DNA of 64,000 nt from Gemmobacter aquatilis. Lineage in GTDB: Bacteria; Pseudomonadota; Alphaproteobacteria; Rhodobacterales; Rhodobacteraceae. The position numbers were made by a program, and so were the translations under genes. Under the pieces are notes generated by a model that worked only from the letters and a program-made list of their open reading frames with translations, made no database searches and had not been told where the DNA came from. This document shows, piece by piece, positions 18,877 to 29,874 of this stretch. Position 1 is the first letter of the stretch. Each line of letters opens with the position of its first letter. The stretch covers positions 310,001 through 374,000 of the forward strand of contig NZ_FOCE01000002.1 of NCBI RefSeq assembly GCF_900110025.1, written 5' to 3'.

Positions 18877-19950
18877 ATGGCGCAGGCGCTTGCACGGATC
18901 AAACCGGCCCGGATCGGCCTGCCCGCCCCCGCGCAAGCGGTGGGCGTGCCGCTGTCCCGGCGCCAGAAAGCCGCGATCATCGTGCGGCTGATGCTGTCGG
19001 AAGGCACGCCGATCCCCATCGCGGGCCTGCCCGAAGGCCTGCAGGCCGAACTGGCGCAGCAGATCGGCCGGATGCGGCTGGTGGACCGCGACACGCTGCA
19101 GCATGTCGTGGCGGAATTCATGGCCGAACTGGAACAGGTCGGCCTGTCCTTCCCCGGCGGGCTGGAAGGTGCGCTGGCGATGATGGACGGGCATCTGTCC
19201 ACCGCCACCGCCAGCCGCCTGCGCCGCACCATCGGCCTGCGCCCCGATGCCGATCCGTGGGACCGGATCACCGCGCTGCCGCCCGAAACCCTGCATCCGG
19301 TGCTGGAGGAGGAAAGCACCGAAATCGCCGCCGTGCTGCTGTCGAAACTGCCGGTGCAGAAGGCCGCCACCCTGCTGGGCAAACTGCCCGGCGAAAAGGC
19401 GCGCCGCGTGGCCTTCGCCATGTCGCATACCGGCAATGTCGATCCGCAGACCGTGCGCCGCATCGGCGTCTCGCTGCTGACCCAGTTTGACAACCTGCCC
19501 GCCCGTGCCTTCGACATCGGCCCGGTCGAACGGGTGGGCGCCATCCTCAACGTCTCGCCGGAACTGACGCGCGAAGATGTGCTGCGCGGGCTGGAAGAGG
19601 CGGATGCCGGATTCGCCGAACGGGTGCGCCGCGCGATCTTCACCTTTGCCCACCTGCCGCAGCGCCTGTTGCCACGCGATGTGCCCAAACTGACCCGCGC
19701 GGTGGACCAGCCGACCCTTGTCACCGCCCTGGCCGGGGCACAGACGCAGACCGACCGTCTGGCCGCCGCCGAATTCATCCTCGCCAATATCTCGCAACGC
19801 ATGGCACAGGCCCTGCGCGAAGAAATTGCCGAACGCGGCAAGGTCAAGGACAAGGACGCCGAGGCGGCGATGAACCAGATCGTGTCAGCCGTCCGCCGGC
19901 TGGAGGCCGACCGCGAACTCACCCTGATCGCCGACGAGGAGGAGGAATGA
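18877..19950 (+). CDS. fliG: Flagellar motor switch protein FliG (isolated copy)
   Basis: 357-aa C-ring protein that transmits torque from the stator and switches rotation. N-terminal domain begins SRRQKAAIIVRLMLSEG; the middle domain holds VLLSKLPVQKAATLLGKLPGEKARRVA, where the usual EHPQ motif is replaced by EEST; the C-terminal torque domain holds DVPKLTRAVDQPTLVTALAGA and ISQRMAQALREEIAERGKV. An acidic tail (ADEEEE) ends it. The ribosome site AGGAGG is strong. No other flagellar gene is in the window, so this copy is unlinked or divergent. A CtrA-like box lies just upstream, fitting CtrA control of motility in this family. Confidence 0.85.
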   Translation: MAQALARIKPARIGLPAPAQAVGVPLSRRQKAAIIVRLMLSEGTPIPIAGLPEGLQAELAQQIGRMRLVDRDTLQHVVAEFMAELEQVGLSFPGGLEGALAMMDGHLSTATASRLRRTIGLRPDADPWDRITALPPETLHPVLEEESTEIAAVLLSKLPVQKAATLLGKLPGEKARRVAFAMSHTGNVDPQTVRRIGVSLLTQFDNLPARAFDIGPVERVGAILNVSPELTREDVLRGLEEADAGFAERVRRAIFTFAHLPQRLLPRDVPKLTRAVDQPTLVTALAGAQTQTDRLAAAEFILANISQRMAQALREEIAERGKVKDKDAEAAMNQIVSAVRRLEADRELTLIADEEEE

Positions 19951-20061
19951 CCCCGGCGCCACAGGCCCCCCACGGCCTTCACGCCTGAACAGGGGGCTGG
20001 CGACGCGCCTGATGCTTCGCACATGCGCCCGCATCGCCCACCGGCACAAGCCAACGCAACC

Positions 20062-20099
20062 ACCTTTCTTCTTTGCCAAAATACCCCCGCCGGAGGCAA
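20062..20099 (-). repeat. Dispersed repeat, copy 2
   Basis: Minus strand reads CTCCGGCGGGGGTATTTTGG then CAAAGAAGAAAGG, in the 284-bp gap between fliG and the EamA gene. A GC-rich inverted repeat (GCCCCGGCGGGGC) lies beside it near 20102-20114. The rest of the gap holds nothing else I can name. Confidence 0.7.
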
Positions 20100-20234
20100 C
20101 CGCCCCGGCGGGGCCGCAAGGCCGCGCCGGGGCAAGACGCCTTGCGCCGCAGGCGCTCTATTTGATCACATTGCCAAGCCCGCCTTGCCGCCCCCGGCCA
20201 AAGCCCCTAGGGTCACCGCAACCGGAGGTATCCC

Positions 20235-21101
20235 ATGCCGCAGACAGACACCGGGCGCGGCATCCTGCTGATGCTGCTCGCCATCGCCACCTTCACCTCG
20301 ATGGATGCGCTCGCCAAGACGCTGATCGCCAGCTACCCGCCATTGCAGGTGGTCTGGGCGCGCTATACCGGGCAAACCGTCATCGTGGCGCTGGTCTTCC
20401 TGCCGCGCCTTGGCCGCCTGCTGCGCACCCGCTATCCCGGCCTGCAGGCGCTGCGCTCCTTGCTGCAATTCGGCGCCACCGCCTTTTTCTTCTTCAGCCT
20501 TGGCCATATCGGCCTGGCCGAAGCCACCGCGATCACCGACCTGAACCCCGTGCTCATCACGCTGGGCGCCGCGCTGTTTCTGGGCGAAAAGCTCGGCCCC
20601 CGCCGCCTGATTGGCGTCTTTGTCGCATTGACCGGCGCGCTGATCATCATCCGCCCCGGTGCCGGGGTGTTTCAGCCCGCCGCCCTGCTGCCGCTGTGCT
20701 GTGCGCTGTGCTATGCCGGGTTCGCGCTGGCCACCCGCCATGTCGGGCGCGACGAATCCCCTTCCACCTCGCTGATCTATTCGGCGCTGTTCGGCACCCT
20801 CGTCACCTCGGCCCTGCTGCCCTTCGTCTGGGTGCCGATCGCCCGCGCCGATCTCTGGGCCTTCCTGCTGATCGGTGTGCAAGGCTCGGTCGCGCAATTC
20901 TTCCTGATCCGCGCCTTCACCATTGCCGAGGCCTCGGCCATCGCCCCCTTCGGCTATGTCGGCATCGTCTTTGCCACCGGCTGGGGCATCCTGCTGTTCG
21001 ACGAATGGCCCGATCTGTGGACGGTGGTCGGCGCCCTTGTGATCGCGGGGGCCGGCATCTATGTCTGGCACCGCGAGGCGCGCATCGCCCGTGCCACCTG
21101 A
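20235..21101 (+). CDS. DMT-superfamily transporter (EamA, two domains)
   Basis: 288 aa with ten predicted hydrophobic segments in two EamA repeats (first about residues 8-140, second about 152-282). Typical pieces: GRGILLMLLAIATFTSMDALAK, AEATAITDLNPVLITLGAALFLGEK at the end of the first repeat, and FGYVGIVFATGWGILLFDEWP in the second. CGGAGGT precedes the ATG. Members export amino acids or metabolites; the substrate is not predictable. The lpxL-like gene starts seven bases after its stop, so they are probably co-transcribed. Confidence 0.88.
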   Translation: MPQTDTGRGILLMLLAIATFTSMDALAKTLIASYPPLQVVWARYTGQTVIVALVFLPRLGRLLRTRYPGLQALRSLLQFGATAFFFFSLGHIGLAEATAITDLNPVLITLGAALFLGEKLGPRRLIGVFVALTGALIIIRPGAGVFQPAALLPLCCALCYAGFALATRHVGRDESPSTSLIYSALFGTLVTSALLPFVWVPIARADLWAFLLIGVQGSVAQFFLIRAFTIAEASAIAPFGYVGIVFATGWGILLFDEWPDLWTVVGALVIAGAGIYVWHREARIARAT

Positions 21102-21107
21102 ACCACC

Positions 21108-21983
21108 ATGGCCAAAGCATCATCCCCGGGCTTCCGCCTCGATCACTGGCTGCAGAATCTGGTTCTGCGCGCCCTGATCGGTGCGCTGCTCGTGCTGCCC
21201 TATCGCTGGCGCGTGCCGCTCTGTGGCTGGGTCTTTGCCCGGCTGATCGCGCCGCTGGCCGGTTACAGCCGCCGCATCCGCGACAACCTCGCGCTGATCT
21301 TCCCCGACATGCCAGAGGCCGAAATCCGCCACATGCTGCGCGCCGTGCCGAACAATGTCGGCCGCACGGTGATCGAGATGTATTCGGGCGACGAATTCAT
21401 CGCCCGCGCCAAGGCCGCCCCGCTGCACGGCCCCGGCCTTGCCGCATTGGAAGAAGCGCGCGCCGCAGGCCGCCCGGTGGTGCTCGTCACCGGCCATTTC
21501 GGCAATTACGACGCCAGCCGCGCCGCCCTGATTGCGCGTGGCTTTCCGGTGGGCGGGCTCTATCGCCCGATGACCAATGCCTATTTCAACGCCCATTACG
21601 TCGCCGCCATCCGCCATATTGGCGAGCCGTTGTTCGCGCGTGGGCGGCAGGGCATGGCCGCGATGATCCGCTTTCTGCGGCAGGGCGGGATGCTGGGCAT
21701 CGTGCAGGACCAGCACATGAAATACGCGCCGGTGCTGCGCTTCTTCGGCCAGCCCGCCAAGACCGCGCTCTCTGCCGCCGAACTGGCGCTGAAATACGAT
21801 GCCCTTCTGGTGCCCAGCTATGCGATCCGCCAGCCTGACGGGCTCAGCTTCGACATTCTCGTCGATGCACCAATCCCGCACAGCACCGCCGAGGTGATGA
21901 CCCAGGCGCTCAATGATCACCTGGAGACGCATGTCCGCCAGAACCTCGACCAGTGGTTCTGGATTCACAAGCGCTGGAAATAA
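21108..21983 (+). CDS. LpxL/HtrB-family lysophospholipid acyltransferase
   Basis: 291-aa inner-membrane acyltransferase of the lipid A late acyltransferase superfamily. One hydrophobic helix near residues 19-38, then the catalytic HxxxxD motif in GHFGNYDASRAAL around residue 127, LYRPMTNAYFN, and the GMLGIVQDQHMK region that follows in this family. Ends QWFWIHKRWK, the usual C-terminal W-x-H-x-R/K-W pattern. It probably acylates lipid A or an ornithine/phospholipid acceptor. It is coupled to the EamA gene and converges with the DUF1223 gene. Confidence 0.85.
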   Translation: MAKASSPGFRLDHWLQNLVLRALIGALLVLPYRWRVPLCGWVFARLIAPLAGYSRRIRDNLALIFPDMPEAEIRHMLRAVPNNVGRTVIEMYSGDEFIARAKAAPLHGPGLAALEEARAAGRPVVLVTGHFGNYDASRAALIARGFPVGGLYRPMTNAYFNAHYVAAIRHIGEPLFARGRQGMAAMIRFLRQGGMLGIVQDQHMKYAPVLRFFGQPAKTALSAAELALKYDALLVPSYAIRQPDGLSFDILVDAPIPHSTAEVMTQALNDHLETHVRQNLDQWFWIHKRWK

Positions 21984-21987
21984 CGCG

Positions 21988-22710
21988 CTAGTCCAGCGCC
22001 GCCGCCGCCAGAATGGCCCCCGGCCCGGGCTGCTGCAGGATCACCACCGCAGGCCCCGCCCCCGGATCGGGCAGCGCCAGATCCAGCGGCGCCAGCCCGG
22101 CCCATTCGGCCACCGGCTCCCAGCTTGTCACGATATTGCGATAGGTCACCACCTGCCCGGCATTTTCGCCATGCGCGATGTCCACCGTCTCTTCCGGGCG
22201 ATACCGCACCAGTTGCACGATCACCGGCCCCACCGCGGCCAGCGCGGCCCCTGCCGCCGCCACCTGCCTCATCTCGGCGCGGATGCGCAGCCCTGCCGCC
22301 TCGCGCGTCACCTGCAGCAGCACGGGCGCCGCCCCGGCCTGCGCCGCCGCAATCGCGCCCGCCACCGCCTCGGGGTCATTGCCTTCCACCCGCGCCGCCC
22401 CCTGCACGATCATCTGCGGCGTATAGATGGTGCGGCTATGCGCCGCCCGGGCATAGGCCTTCTGCCGCGCGGTGAATTGCGGATCGGCGAACCGATCCTC
22501 CCAGCCGATGTAATCCCAATAGTCCACATGCAGCGCCAGCGGGATCACCCCCGCCTGCCCGGTCAGCGTGGCGAAATAGGCATCGGCGGGCGGGCAGGAC
22601 GAACAGCCCTGCGAGGTGTAGAACTCCACCACAACGGCGCCCTGCTGCGCCAGCGCCATGGGCGCAAAGGCCACCCAAAGGCCGCAGGCGGCTTTCACTG
22701 CGTTCAGCAT
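21988..22710 (-). CDS. DUF1223 secreted thioredoxin-like protein
   Basis: 240 aa. N-terminal signal (LWVAFAPMALAQ, cleavage near residue 22), then VVEFYTSQGCSSCPPADAYF, a thioredoxin-fold start with a CxxC pair. Other conserved pieces are LHVDYWDYIGWEDRFADPQFT and YTPQMIVQG. The family is periplasmic; its redox partner is unknown. Divergence from acnA is a layout I associate with Rhodobacteraceae. Several of the acnA-side upstream sequences might serve both genes. Confidence 0.85.
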   Translation of the reverse strand: MLNAVKAACGLWVAFAPMALAQQGAVVVEFYTSQGCSSCPPADAYFATLTGQAGVIPLALHVDYWDYIGWEDRFADPQFTARQKAYARAAHSRTIYTPQMIVQGAARVEGNDPEAVAGAIAAAQAGAAPVLLQVTREAAGLRIRAEMRQVAAAGAALAAVGPVIVQLVRYRPEETVDIAHGENAGQVVTYRNIVTSWEPVAEWAGLAPLDLALPDPGAGPAVVILQQPGPGAILAAAALD

Positions 22711-23025
22711 GTTGCGATCCCGATCCCCTCGTATCTTCTTCGCTTCTAGTCAAACGGGCGGTTTTCTGCCAATCAAGGATTTGCGAGACGGCGTGTCTGC
22801 CCCCAAAGGCGCGGCAACAGGGCCACAGCGCAGGCGCCGCGCGGGGCCCCGCGCAAAACCCGCCACATCCCGCAAATCTGCACTGGATTTTCGGCATACA
22901 ATTGCATACAAAGGCCACAGATTCCTTGCGTGACGCGCCGCAATGCGGCATGACACGATAGGAACACCGACCCACCGGGGCCGTGCCACGGCCCTCATTT
23001 CCGAGCCACAGCCAGGAGGCGACAG
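22711..23025. other. 315-bp divergent promoter region (DUF1223 / acnA)
   Basis: No gene is visible. It contains a 10-bp tandem element, GCATACAATT then GCATACAAAG (22894-22913), about 115 bases before the acnA start, which may be an operator or part of a promoter. A GGAGGCGACAG ribosome site for acnA lies at the right edge. Confidence 0.6.
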
Positions 23026-25713
<2,688 letters not shown>

Positions 25714-25732
25714 TCAGGCCTGACCTGTGAAA

Positions 25733-25758
25733 GAGGCCCCGGAGCAATCCGGGGCCTT
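25733..25758 (+). terminator. Terminator of acnA
   Basis: Stem GGCCCCGG / CCGGGGCC (25735-25742 with 25749-25756), loop AGCAAT, then TTCTCT. Confidence 0.8.
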
Positions 25759-25881
25759 CTCTATTGGGGGGCGTCAAGATGGCATGGCAGTCGATGTCTG
25801 GTTTGCGGGCCAATGCGGACGGTCGAAACAAGTCACTGTTTCGCCGCATAGCAGTGAAACCATGCTTTCTTGATTCTTGGG

Positions 25882-26223
25882 ATGAGATACGTGCCGGCAC
25901 CAGACAGAAGCAGAGAACTCGTAGCTGTTGCAGTTCACGTCGGATTATGGGTCGGCATTTGTTTTGTCGCATTCGTAACTGCCGGGTCTTACACGGTGGC
26001 AAACTGCTGGACGCTTATACCATTTTTTTTCCCGCCCATCGGCATCGGAATTATGCTGCTGGGTGCGTACAGCGCAGCCTACTTGGTGTCTTGCACCTTC
26101 TCCCCGAAACGCCGTCAAGGACATGGCTTCTGGGGAGCCGCTCATGGAACGGTTCTTTTTTCCGGCTTGTGTGCGTGCGTGCTCGCAGCGGCAATTTCTG
26201 CCCCGTCAGCCAGTTGCCTTTAG
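25882..26223 (+). CDS. Putative small three-helix membrane protein (orphan)
   Basis: 113 aa from ATG 25882 (a TTG at 25870 would add four residues). Not recognised. Three hydrophobic segments: about 13-38 (VAVAVHVGLWVGICFVAFV), 45-68 (LIPFFFPPIGIGIMLLGAY) and 84-106 (GFWGAAHGTVLFSGLCACVL). Neither start has a convincing ribosome site. The surrounding 25.76-26.44 kb is clearly lower in GC than the rest of the window and uses codons rare elsewhere, which suggests recent acquisition or decay. The open frame could be fortuitous, so confidence is modest. Confidence 0.42.
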   Translation: MRYVPAPDRSRELVAVAVHVGLWVGICFVAFVTAGSYTVANCWTLIPFFFPPIGIGIMLLGAYSAAYLVSCTFSPKRRQGHGFWGAAHGTVLFSGLCACVLAAAISAPSASCL

Positions 26224-26443
26224 GTGTCCAGCAAAAGGCTGCTATGGACTCAAACCAACCCCACCCGCCTAGACGTGCAGACCGGATCAAACCTCAGGCC
26301 ATGTCACCGCACAAGGCAACCAATCCCGGCAGGTCTCATTTTGTTTCGCGCTCTGCAACGGGTTGTTTCCAGACATGCCACCGCGCCTTATGTTCCCGTT
26401 AAGTTCCCACCGGTATCCTGTCCCCATCAGACACGGAGCCCCC
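26224..26443. other. Noncoding remainder of a lower-GC patch
   Basis: 220 bases between the putative membrane gene and the 39-aa gene. I see no coding signal, hairpin or repeat. Composition is lower in GC than the window average. Confidence 0.5.
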
Positions 26444-26563
26444 ATGCCCTTCCCCACCCTCACCCCGCAAGCCGAACTCGACGCAGTAACACCCCCACCC
26501 AGCCTGCCCTGGGGCGCGCTGGCCATGATCTGCCTGTTCGGCCTCTTGCTGCTTTGGGCATGA
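26444..26563 (+). CDS. Putative 39-aa single-helix membrane protein
   Basis: Short gene with CGGAG six to eight bases before the ATG. The N-terminal 22 residues are polar and proline-containing (LTPQAELDAVTPPPSLPWG) and the C-terminal 16 are a hydrophobic helix (ALAMICLFGLLLLWA). GC-rich codon use matches the host, unlike the patch before it. It converges with ccmG, 41 bp away. No family recognised. Confidence 0.45.
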   Translation: MPFPTLTPQAELDAVTPPPSLPWGALAMICLFGLLLLWA

Positions 26564-26604
26564 GGCCCGGCACCTGCTCCCCGGCGCCGACAGCCTCGGG
26601 CGGC

Positions 26605-27135
26605 CTACTCCGCCGCCTTCGCCAGTTCCAGGCGGATCACCCGCTCCAGCTCCTGCGCGGTGATCGGGCCGGGGAAGCGGTAGGTCACCTTGCCCTCGCC
26701 ATTGATCACAAAGGTCTCCGGCACGCCATAGATGCCCCAGTCCAGCCCCATCCGCCCCGCATCGGTGCCGATGGTGGCATAGGGGTTGCCCAGTTCCGCC
26801 AGAAACGCCTCGGCCTTGGCCGGATCGTCCTTGTAGTTGACGCCATGGATCACCACGCCCTCTGCGGCCAGCTGCTCCAGCAGCGGCGCCTCGGCGCGGC
26901 AGGGCGCGCACCAGCTCGCCCAGAAATTCACCAGCTTCACCCCCGGCGCCCGCAGCACCGCATCGGTCAGCAGCGGATGGCCCGGCAGTTCCGCCACCTG
27001 CACCACCGGCACCGCGCGCCCCACGAAGGTCGAGGGCAGATCGTTCGGGTTCTCGCGCTGCATCCCCAGCCAGAACATCGCCGCCAGCCCGGCAAAGATC
27101 ACCGGCGGCAGCAGCATCAACCACTTGCCCATCAT
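26605..27135 (-). CDS. ccmG: Cytochrome c maturation thiol-disulfide oxidoreductase CcmG (HelX/DsbE)
   Basis: 176-aa membrane-anchored periplasmic thioredoxin that keeps apocytochrome c and CcmH cysteines reduced for heme attachment. One N-terminal helix (about residues 6-24), then [19 protein letters not shown] with active-site Cys76 and Cys79, and the cis-Pro region [15 protein letters not shown]. It starts inside the ccmD stop (ATGA overlap). Last gene of ccmABCDG; in R. capsulatus the equivalent order is helABCDX. Confidence 0.95.
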   Translation of the reverse strand: MMGKWLMLLPPVIFAGLAAMFWLGMQRENPNDLPSTFVGRAVPVVQVAELPGHPLLTDAVLRAPGVKLVNFWASWCAPCRAEAPLLEQLAAEGVVIHGVNYKDDPAKAEAFLAELGNPYATIGTDAGRMGLDWGIYGVPETFVINGEGKVTYRFPGPITAQELERVIRLELAKAAE

Positions 27136-27284
27136 CGCCCCGCCCGTTTCTCGGCCTCGGTCAAGGCCCGTTTCACCCGGCCATACCGCCAGACCGACAG
27201 CGCCACCAGCCCCGCCAGCAACCCCAGCGTCACCCCGTAAGAGGACAGCACCGCCCCCGCATATTTCCCAAGTTCCGGCATCAT
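27132..27284 (-). CDS. ccmD: Heme exporter protein CcmD
   Basis: 50-aa single-helix protein that stabilises CcmE binding to the CcmABC complex. Sequence [20 protein letters not shown] leads into one transmembrane helix (about 15-32), then a basic stretch [16 protein letters not shown], the usual CcmD layout. ATGA overlaps with both ccmC upstream and ccmG downstream fix its ends. Confidence 0.9.
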   Translation of the reverse strand: MMPELGKYAGAVLSSYGVTLGLLAGLVALSVWRYGRVKRALTEAEKRAGR

Positions 27285-28012
27285 GCCAGCCTCTCCCGCG
27301 CTTGCAGCACCGCCAGCCGCCGCACCCGGATTTCCGTCACCGTGCGCAGCAGCACCAGCGCCACGAACAGCAACACGAACCCGGCGATGCAGATCAGCAG
27401 CGGCACATAATAGGCCACATCCAGCGGATCCTTTTCCCCCACCTTCATGATCGTCGAATCCTGATGCAGCCCCTGATTCCAGAATTTCACCGCATAGCGG
27501 CTCAGCCCCGCGAAGACCGACCCCACGATGCACAGCAGCCCGGTCAGATCGGCGGCGGTATCGGGGTTCTCCACCGCCTCCCACAGCGCGACATAGCCCA
27601 GATAGAACAGGAACAGGATCAGGAAAGAGGTCAGCCGCGGATCCCATTCCCACCACGTCCCCCACATCGGCTGGCCCCAGAACGCCCCGGTGATCAGCGC
27701 GATTAGTGTGAAGGTCATCCCGATCGGCGCCGCCGCCTTGGCCGCCAGCGCGCTGACATGATGCCGCCGGATCAGCCAGATCAGACTGGCCACCAGCATC
27801 ATCCCCCAGGCATTCACCGCCATCATCGCGGCCGGCACATGGATGAACAGGATCTTCACTGTCGCGCCCTGCTTGTAATCATCCGGCGTGAAGAAAAACC
27901 CCCAGACCAGCCCGGTGACCAGCGCCCCCGCCGCAAGCACGGCCAGCACCGGCAGCAGCCGCGCTGCGGTCTCCATGAACTTCTTCGGATTGGCATATTC
28001 CCAAAGCGACAT
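27281..28012 (-). CDS. ccmC: Heme-handling protein CcmC
   Basis: 243-aa six-helix inner-membrane protein that loads heme onto CcmE. The tryptophan-rich heme-handling motif [17 protein letters not shown] is present near residues 120-136, flanked by His residues in helices. Typical start [20 protein letters not shown]. It overlaps ccmD by four bases and lies 51 bp after ccmB. Confidence 0.96.
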   Translation of the reverse strand: MSLWEYANPKKFMETAARLLPVLAVLAAGALVTGLVWGFFFTPDDYKQGATVKILFIHVPAAMMAVNAWGMMLVASLIWLIRRHHVSALAAKAAAPIGMTFTLIALITGAFWGQPMWGTWWEWDPRLTSFLILFLFYLGYVALWEAVENPDTAADLTGLLCIVGSVFAGLSRYAVKFWNQGLHQDSTIMKVGEKDPLDVAYYVPLLICIAGFVLLFVALVLLRTVTEIRVRRLAVLQARERLA

Positions 28013-28063
28013 GGCCCCTCGCTAATTCCTGTGTCCCGTTCCGGCAAGCCGCATGATGCACGC

Positions 28064-28720
28064 TCACCGCAGATTGATGCGCAGCGCCAGCGCCGAGGCA
28101 AAGGGCAGCAGCGCCGCCGCCCCCAGCGTGATGCCGCCCAGCAGCAGCAGCGGCACCTCCACCGCCATGCCCGCGGCCCCGCGCTTCACCACTTCCGCGC
28201 CGAAGATCAGCGTCGGCACATAGAGCGGCAGCACCAGCAGGCTCAGCAACAGCCCGCCCCGCTTCACCCCCACCGTCAGCGCCGCGCCAAAGGTGCCGAT
28301 CACGCTCAGCGCCGGGGTTCCCAGCAGCAACGACGCGACCAGCCAGCCGAACCCCGCCCCCGGCAGATGCAGCAGCACCGCCAGCACCGGCGCGGCCAGC
28401 GTCAGCGGCAACCCGGTCACCAGCCAATGCGCCAGCGATTTCACCGCCACCACGCCTTCCAGCGGGATCGGCGCCGTCGCAAGCAGATCGAGCGAGCCAT
28501 CCTCGTAATCCAGCGCGAAAATGCGGTCGAGGCTCAGTAGGCAGGCCAGCAGCGCCCCCACCCACAGGATGCCCGGCGCGATCACCGCCAGCACCCGCCC
28601 CTCCGGCCCCACACCCAAGGGCACCAGCACCGCCACCAGCAGAAAGAACGCCAGCCCAAGGCCAAAGCCGCCGCCCGCCCGCATCGCCAGCCGCAGATCC
28701 CGGATCAGCAGCGCGATCAT
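28064..28720 (-). CDS. ccmB: Heme exporter permease CcmB
   Basis: 218-aa six-helix ABC permease partner of CcmA. Start [20 protein letters not shown] and the conserved stretch [20 protein letters not shown] (about residues 66-85) are family marks. The ATP-driven cycle releases holo-CcmE from CcmC. It starts within the ccmA stop (ATGA). Confidence 0.96.
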   Translation of the reverse strand: MIALLIRDLRLAMRAGGGFGLGLAFFLLVAVLVPLGVGPEGRVLAVIAPGILWVGALLACLLSLDRIFALDYEDGSLDLLATAPIPLEGVVAVKSLAHWLVTGLPLTLAAPVLAVLLHLPGAGFGWLVASLLLGTPALSVIGTFGAALTVGVKRGGLLLSLLVLPLYVPTLIFGAEVVKRGAAGMAVEVPLLLLGGITLGAAALLPFASALALRINLR

Positions 28721-29343
28721 GCAAACGCCTCGTCAAAGCCGCGCGCCGTGGCCTGCCCCTGCCCCTTGGCGCGGAACGGCGTCAGGTCCAGCACCTGCGC
28801 CTCGGCCAGCCCAAGGTCGATATGCGTCGCCATCAGCGCCGATCCCCCCGCCGCCAGATGCCCGCGCACCACCTCGGCAAACAGCGCGACCGAGGCGGCA
28901 TCGAGGCTCACCGTCGGCTCGTCCAGCATCCAGACCGGCCGCCCGCTGACCAAGAGCCGCGCCAGCCCCAGCCGCCGCTTCTGCCCCGCCGACAGGTTCG
29001 CCGCCATCCGGTCGCGCAAGGCCGCAAGGTTCATCCGCGTGATCGCTGCCTCTACGCCGCCGGTGCCATAAATCGCCGCCCAGAAACGCAGGTTCTCGGT
29101 CACGGTGAGCGTGGCTTTCAGCCCGTCGGCATGGGCGGCATAGGCCATCGCCTCGGGCGGCAACCCGATCCGCCCGGCCAGCGCCGGTTGCAACCCGGCC
29201 AGCGTGCGCAGCAGCGTCGTCTTGCCGATGCCGTTCGGCCCCCGCAAAATCAAGGCCGCACCGGGCGCAAGCGTGAAGCTCACCCCCTCCAGCACGCAGA
29301 GCCCCCCGCGCGCAACAGCCAGATCCGAGACGGAAAATTCCAT
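28717..29343 (-). CDS. ccmA: Heme exporter ATP-binding protein CcmA
   Basis: 208-aa ABC ATPase. Walker [17 protein letters not shown] near residue 36, signature [16 protein letters not shown] near 122, Walker [13 protein letters not shown] near 146, H-loop in ATHIDLG. First gene of ccmABCDG. About 170 bp upstream (right) separate it from the Mth938-like gene and contain repeat copy 3. Confidence 0.96.
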   Translation of the reverse strand: MEFSVSDLAVARGGLCVLEGVSFTLAPGAALILRGPNGIGKTTLLRTLAGLQPALAGRIGLPPEAMAYAAHADGLKATLTVTENLRFWAAIYGTGGVEAAITRMNLAALRDRMAANLSAGQKRRLGLARLLVSGRPVWMLDEPTVSLDAASVALFAEVVRGHLAAGGSALMATHIDLGLAEAQVLDLTPFRAKGQGQATARGFDEAFA

Positions 29344-29422
29344 GCGCCTTGCCTAGCCGATTGCGCGGCAGAGGCAAAGCGAAAGCGGCGGAATGCGACA
29401 AAGGAACAGGGGGGCGGAAGAA

Positions 29423-29486
29423 GGGGGCGCTGCCCCCGCCGCGCGTGCCGCGCGACTCCCCCGGAGTATTTTTACCAGGATGAAGC
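29423..29486 (+). repeat. Dispersed repeat, copy 3 (composite form)
   Basis: A small hairpin GGGGGC-GCT-GCCCCC (29423-29437), then GCGCGTGCCGCGC, then CCCCCGGAGTATTTTTACCA and GGATGAA. The same order of parts occurs at 42276-42354, which shows the repeat unit is longer than its core. Confidence 0.7.
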
Positions 29487-29511
29487 GCAAGAAGCCCCGC
29501 GCGCCCGCCGA

Positions 29512-29865
29512 TCAGACCGGCAGCACCGCCAGCGCGATACGGCGGCCTTCGCTCAGCAGCACGTTGTAGGTGCGGCAGGCGGCGGGCGAGGACATCACCT
29601 CGACCCCGATCCCGGCCTCTTCCAGCGTGCGGCGCAGGGCCACCGGCGCATGGGCAATCTCGGCCCCCATGCCCAGGAACAGCACATCCACCTTGCCCGC
29701 CAGCGCCAGCAGCGCCGCCGCATCCTCCAGCCCGCCCCAGCCCCCGGCATCCCAGGGGGTGATGATGCAGGCGCCGCGCAGCACCTGACCGCCGATGCGG
29801 AAGAAGCCGGGGCCGTAGCCTTCAACCGGCTGGGCTTCCGTATAGGTGATCTCGGTCAGGCGCAT
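29512..29865 (-). CDS. Mth938-like (NDUFAF3/DUF498) protein
   Basis: 117 aa, soluble alpha/beta fold. Recognisable pieces: EGYGPGFFRIGGQVLRGACIITP and VDVLFLGMGAEIAHAP, then EVMSSPAACRTYNVLLSEGRR. The eukaryotic relative NDUFAF3 is a complex I assembly factor; the bacterial role is not settled. It follows secF by nine bases in a co-directional unit yajC-secD-secF-this gene, an arrangement conserved near ccm/hel genes in Rhodobacterales. Confidence 0.88.
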   Translation of the reverse strand: MRLTEITYTEAQPVEGYGPGFFRIGGQVLRGACIITPWDAGGWGGLEDAAALLALAGKVDVLFLGMGAEIAHAPVALRRTLEEAGIGVEVMSSPAACRTYNVLLSEGRRIALAVLPV

Positions 29866-29874
29866 CGGTCCCTC

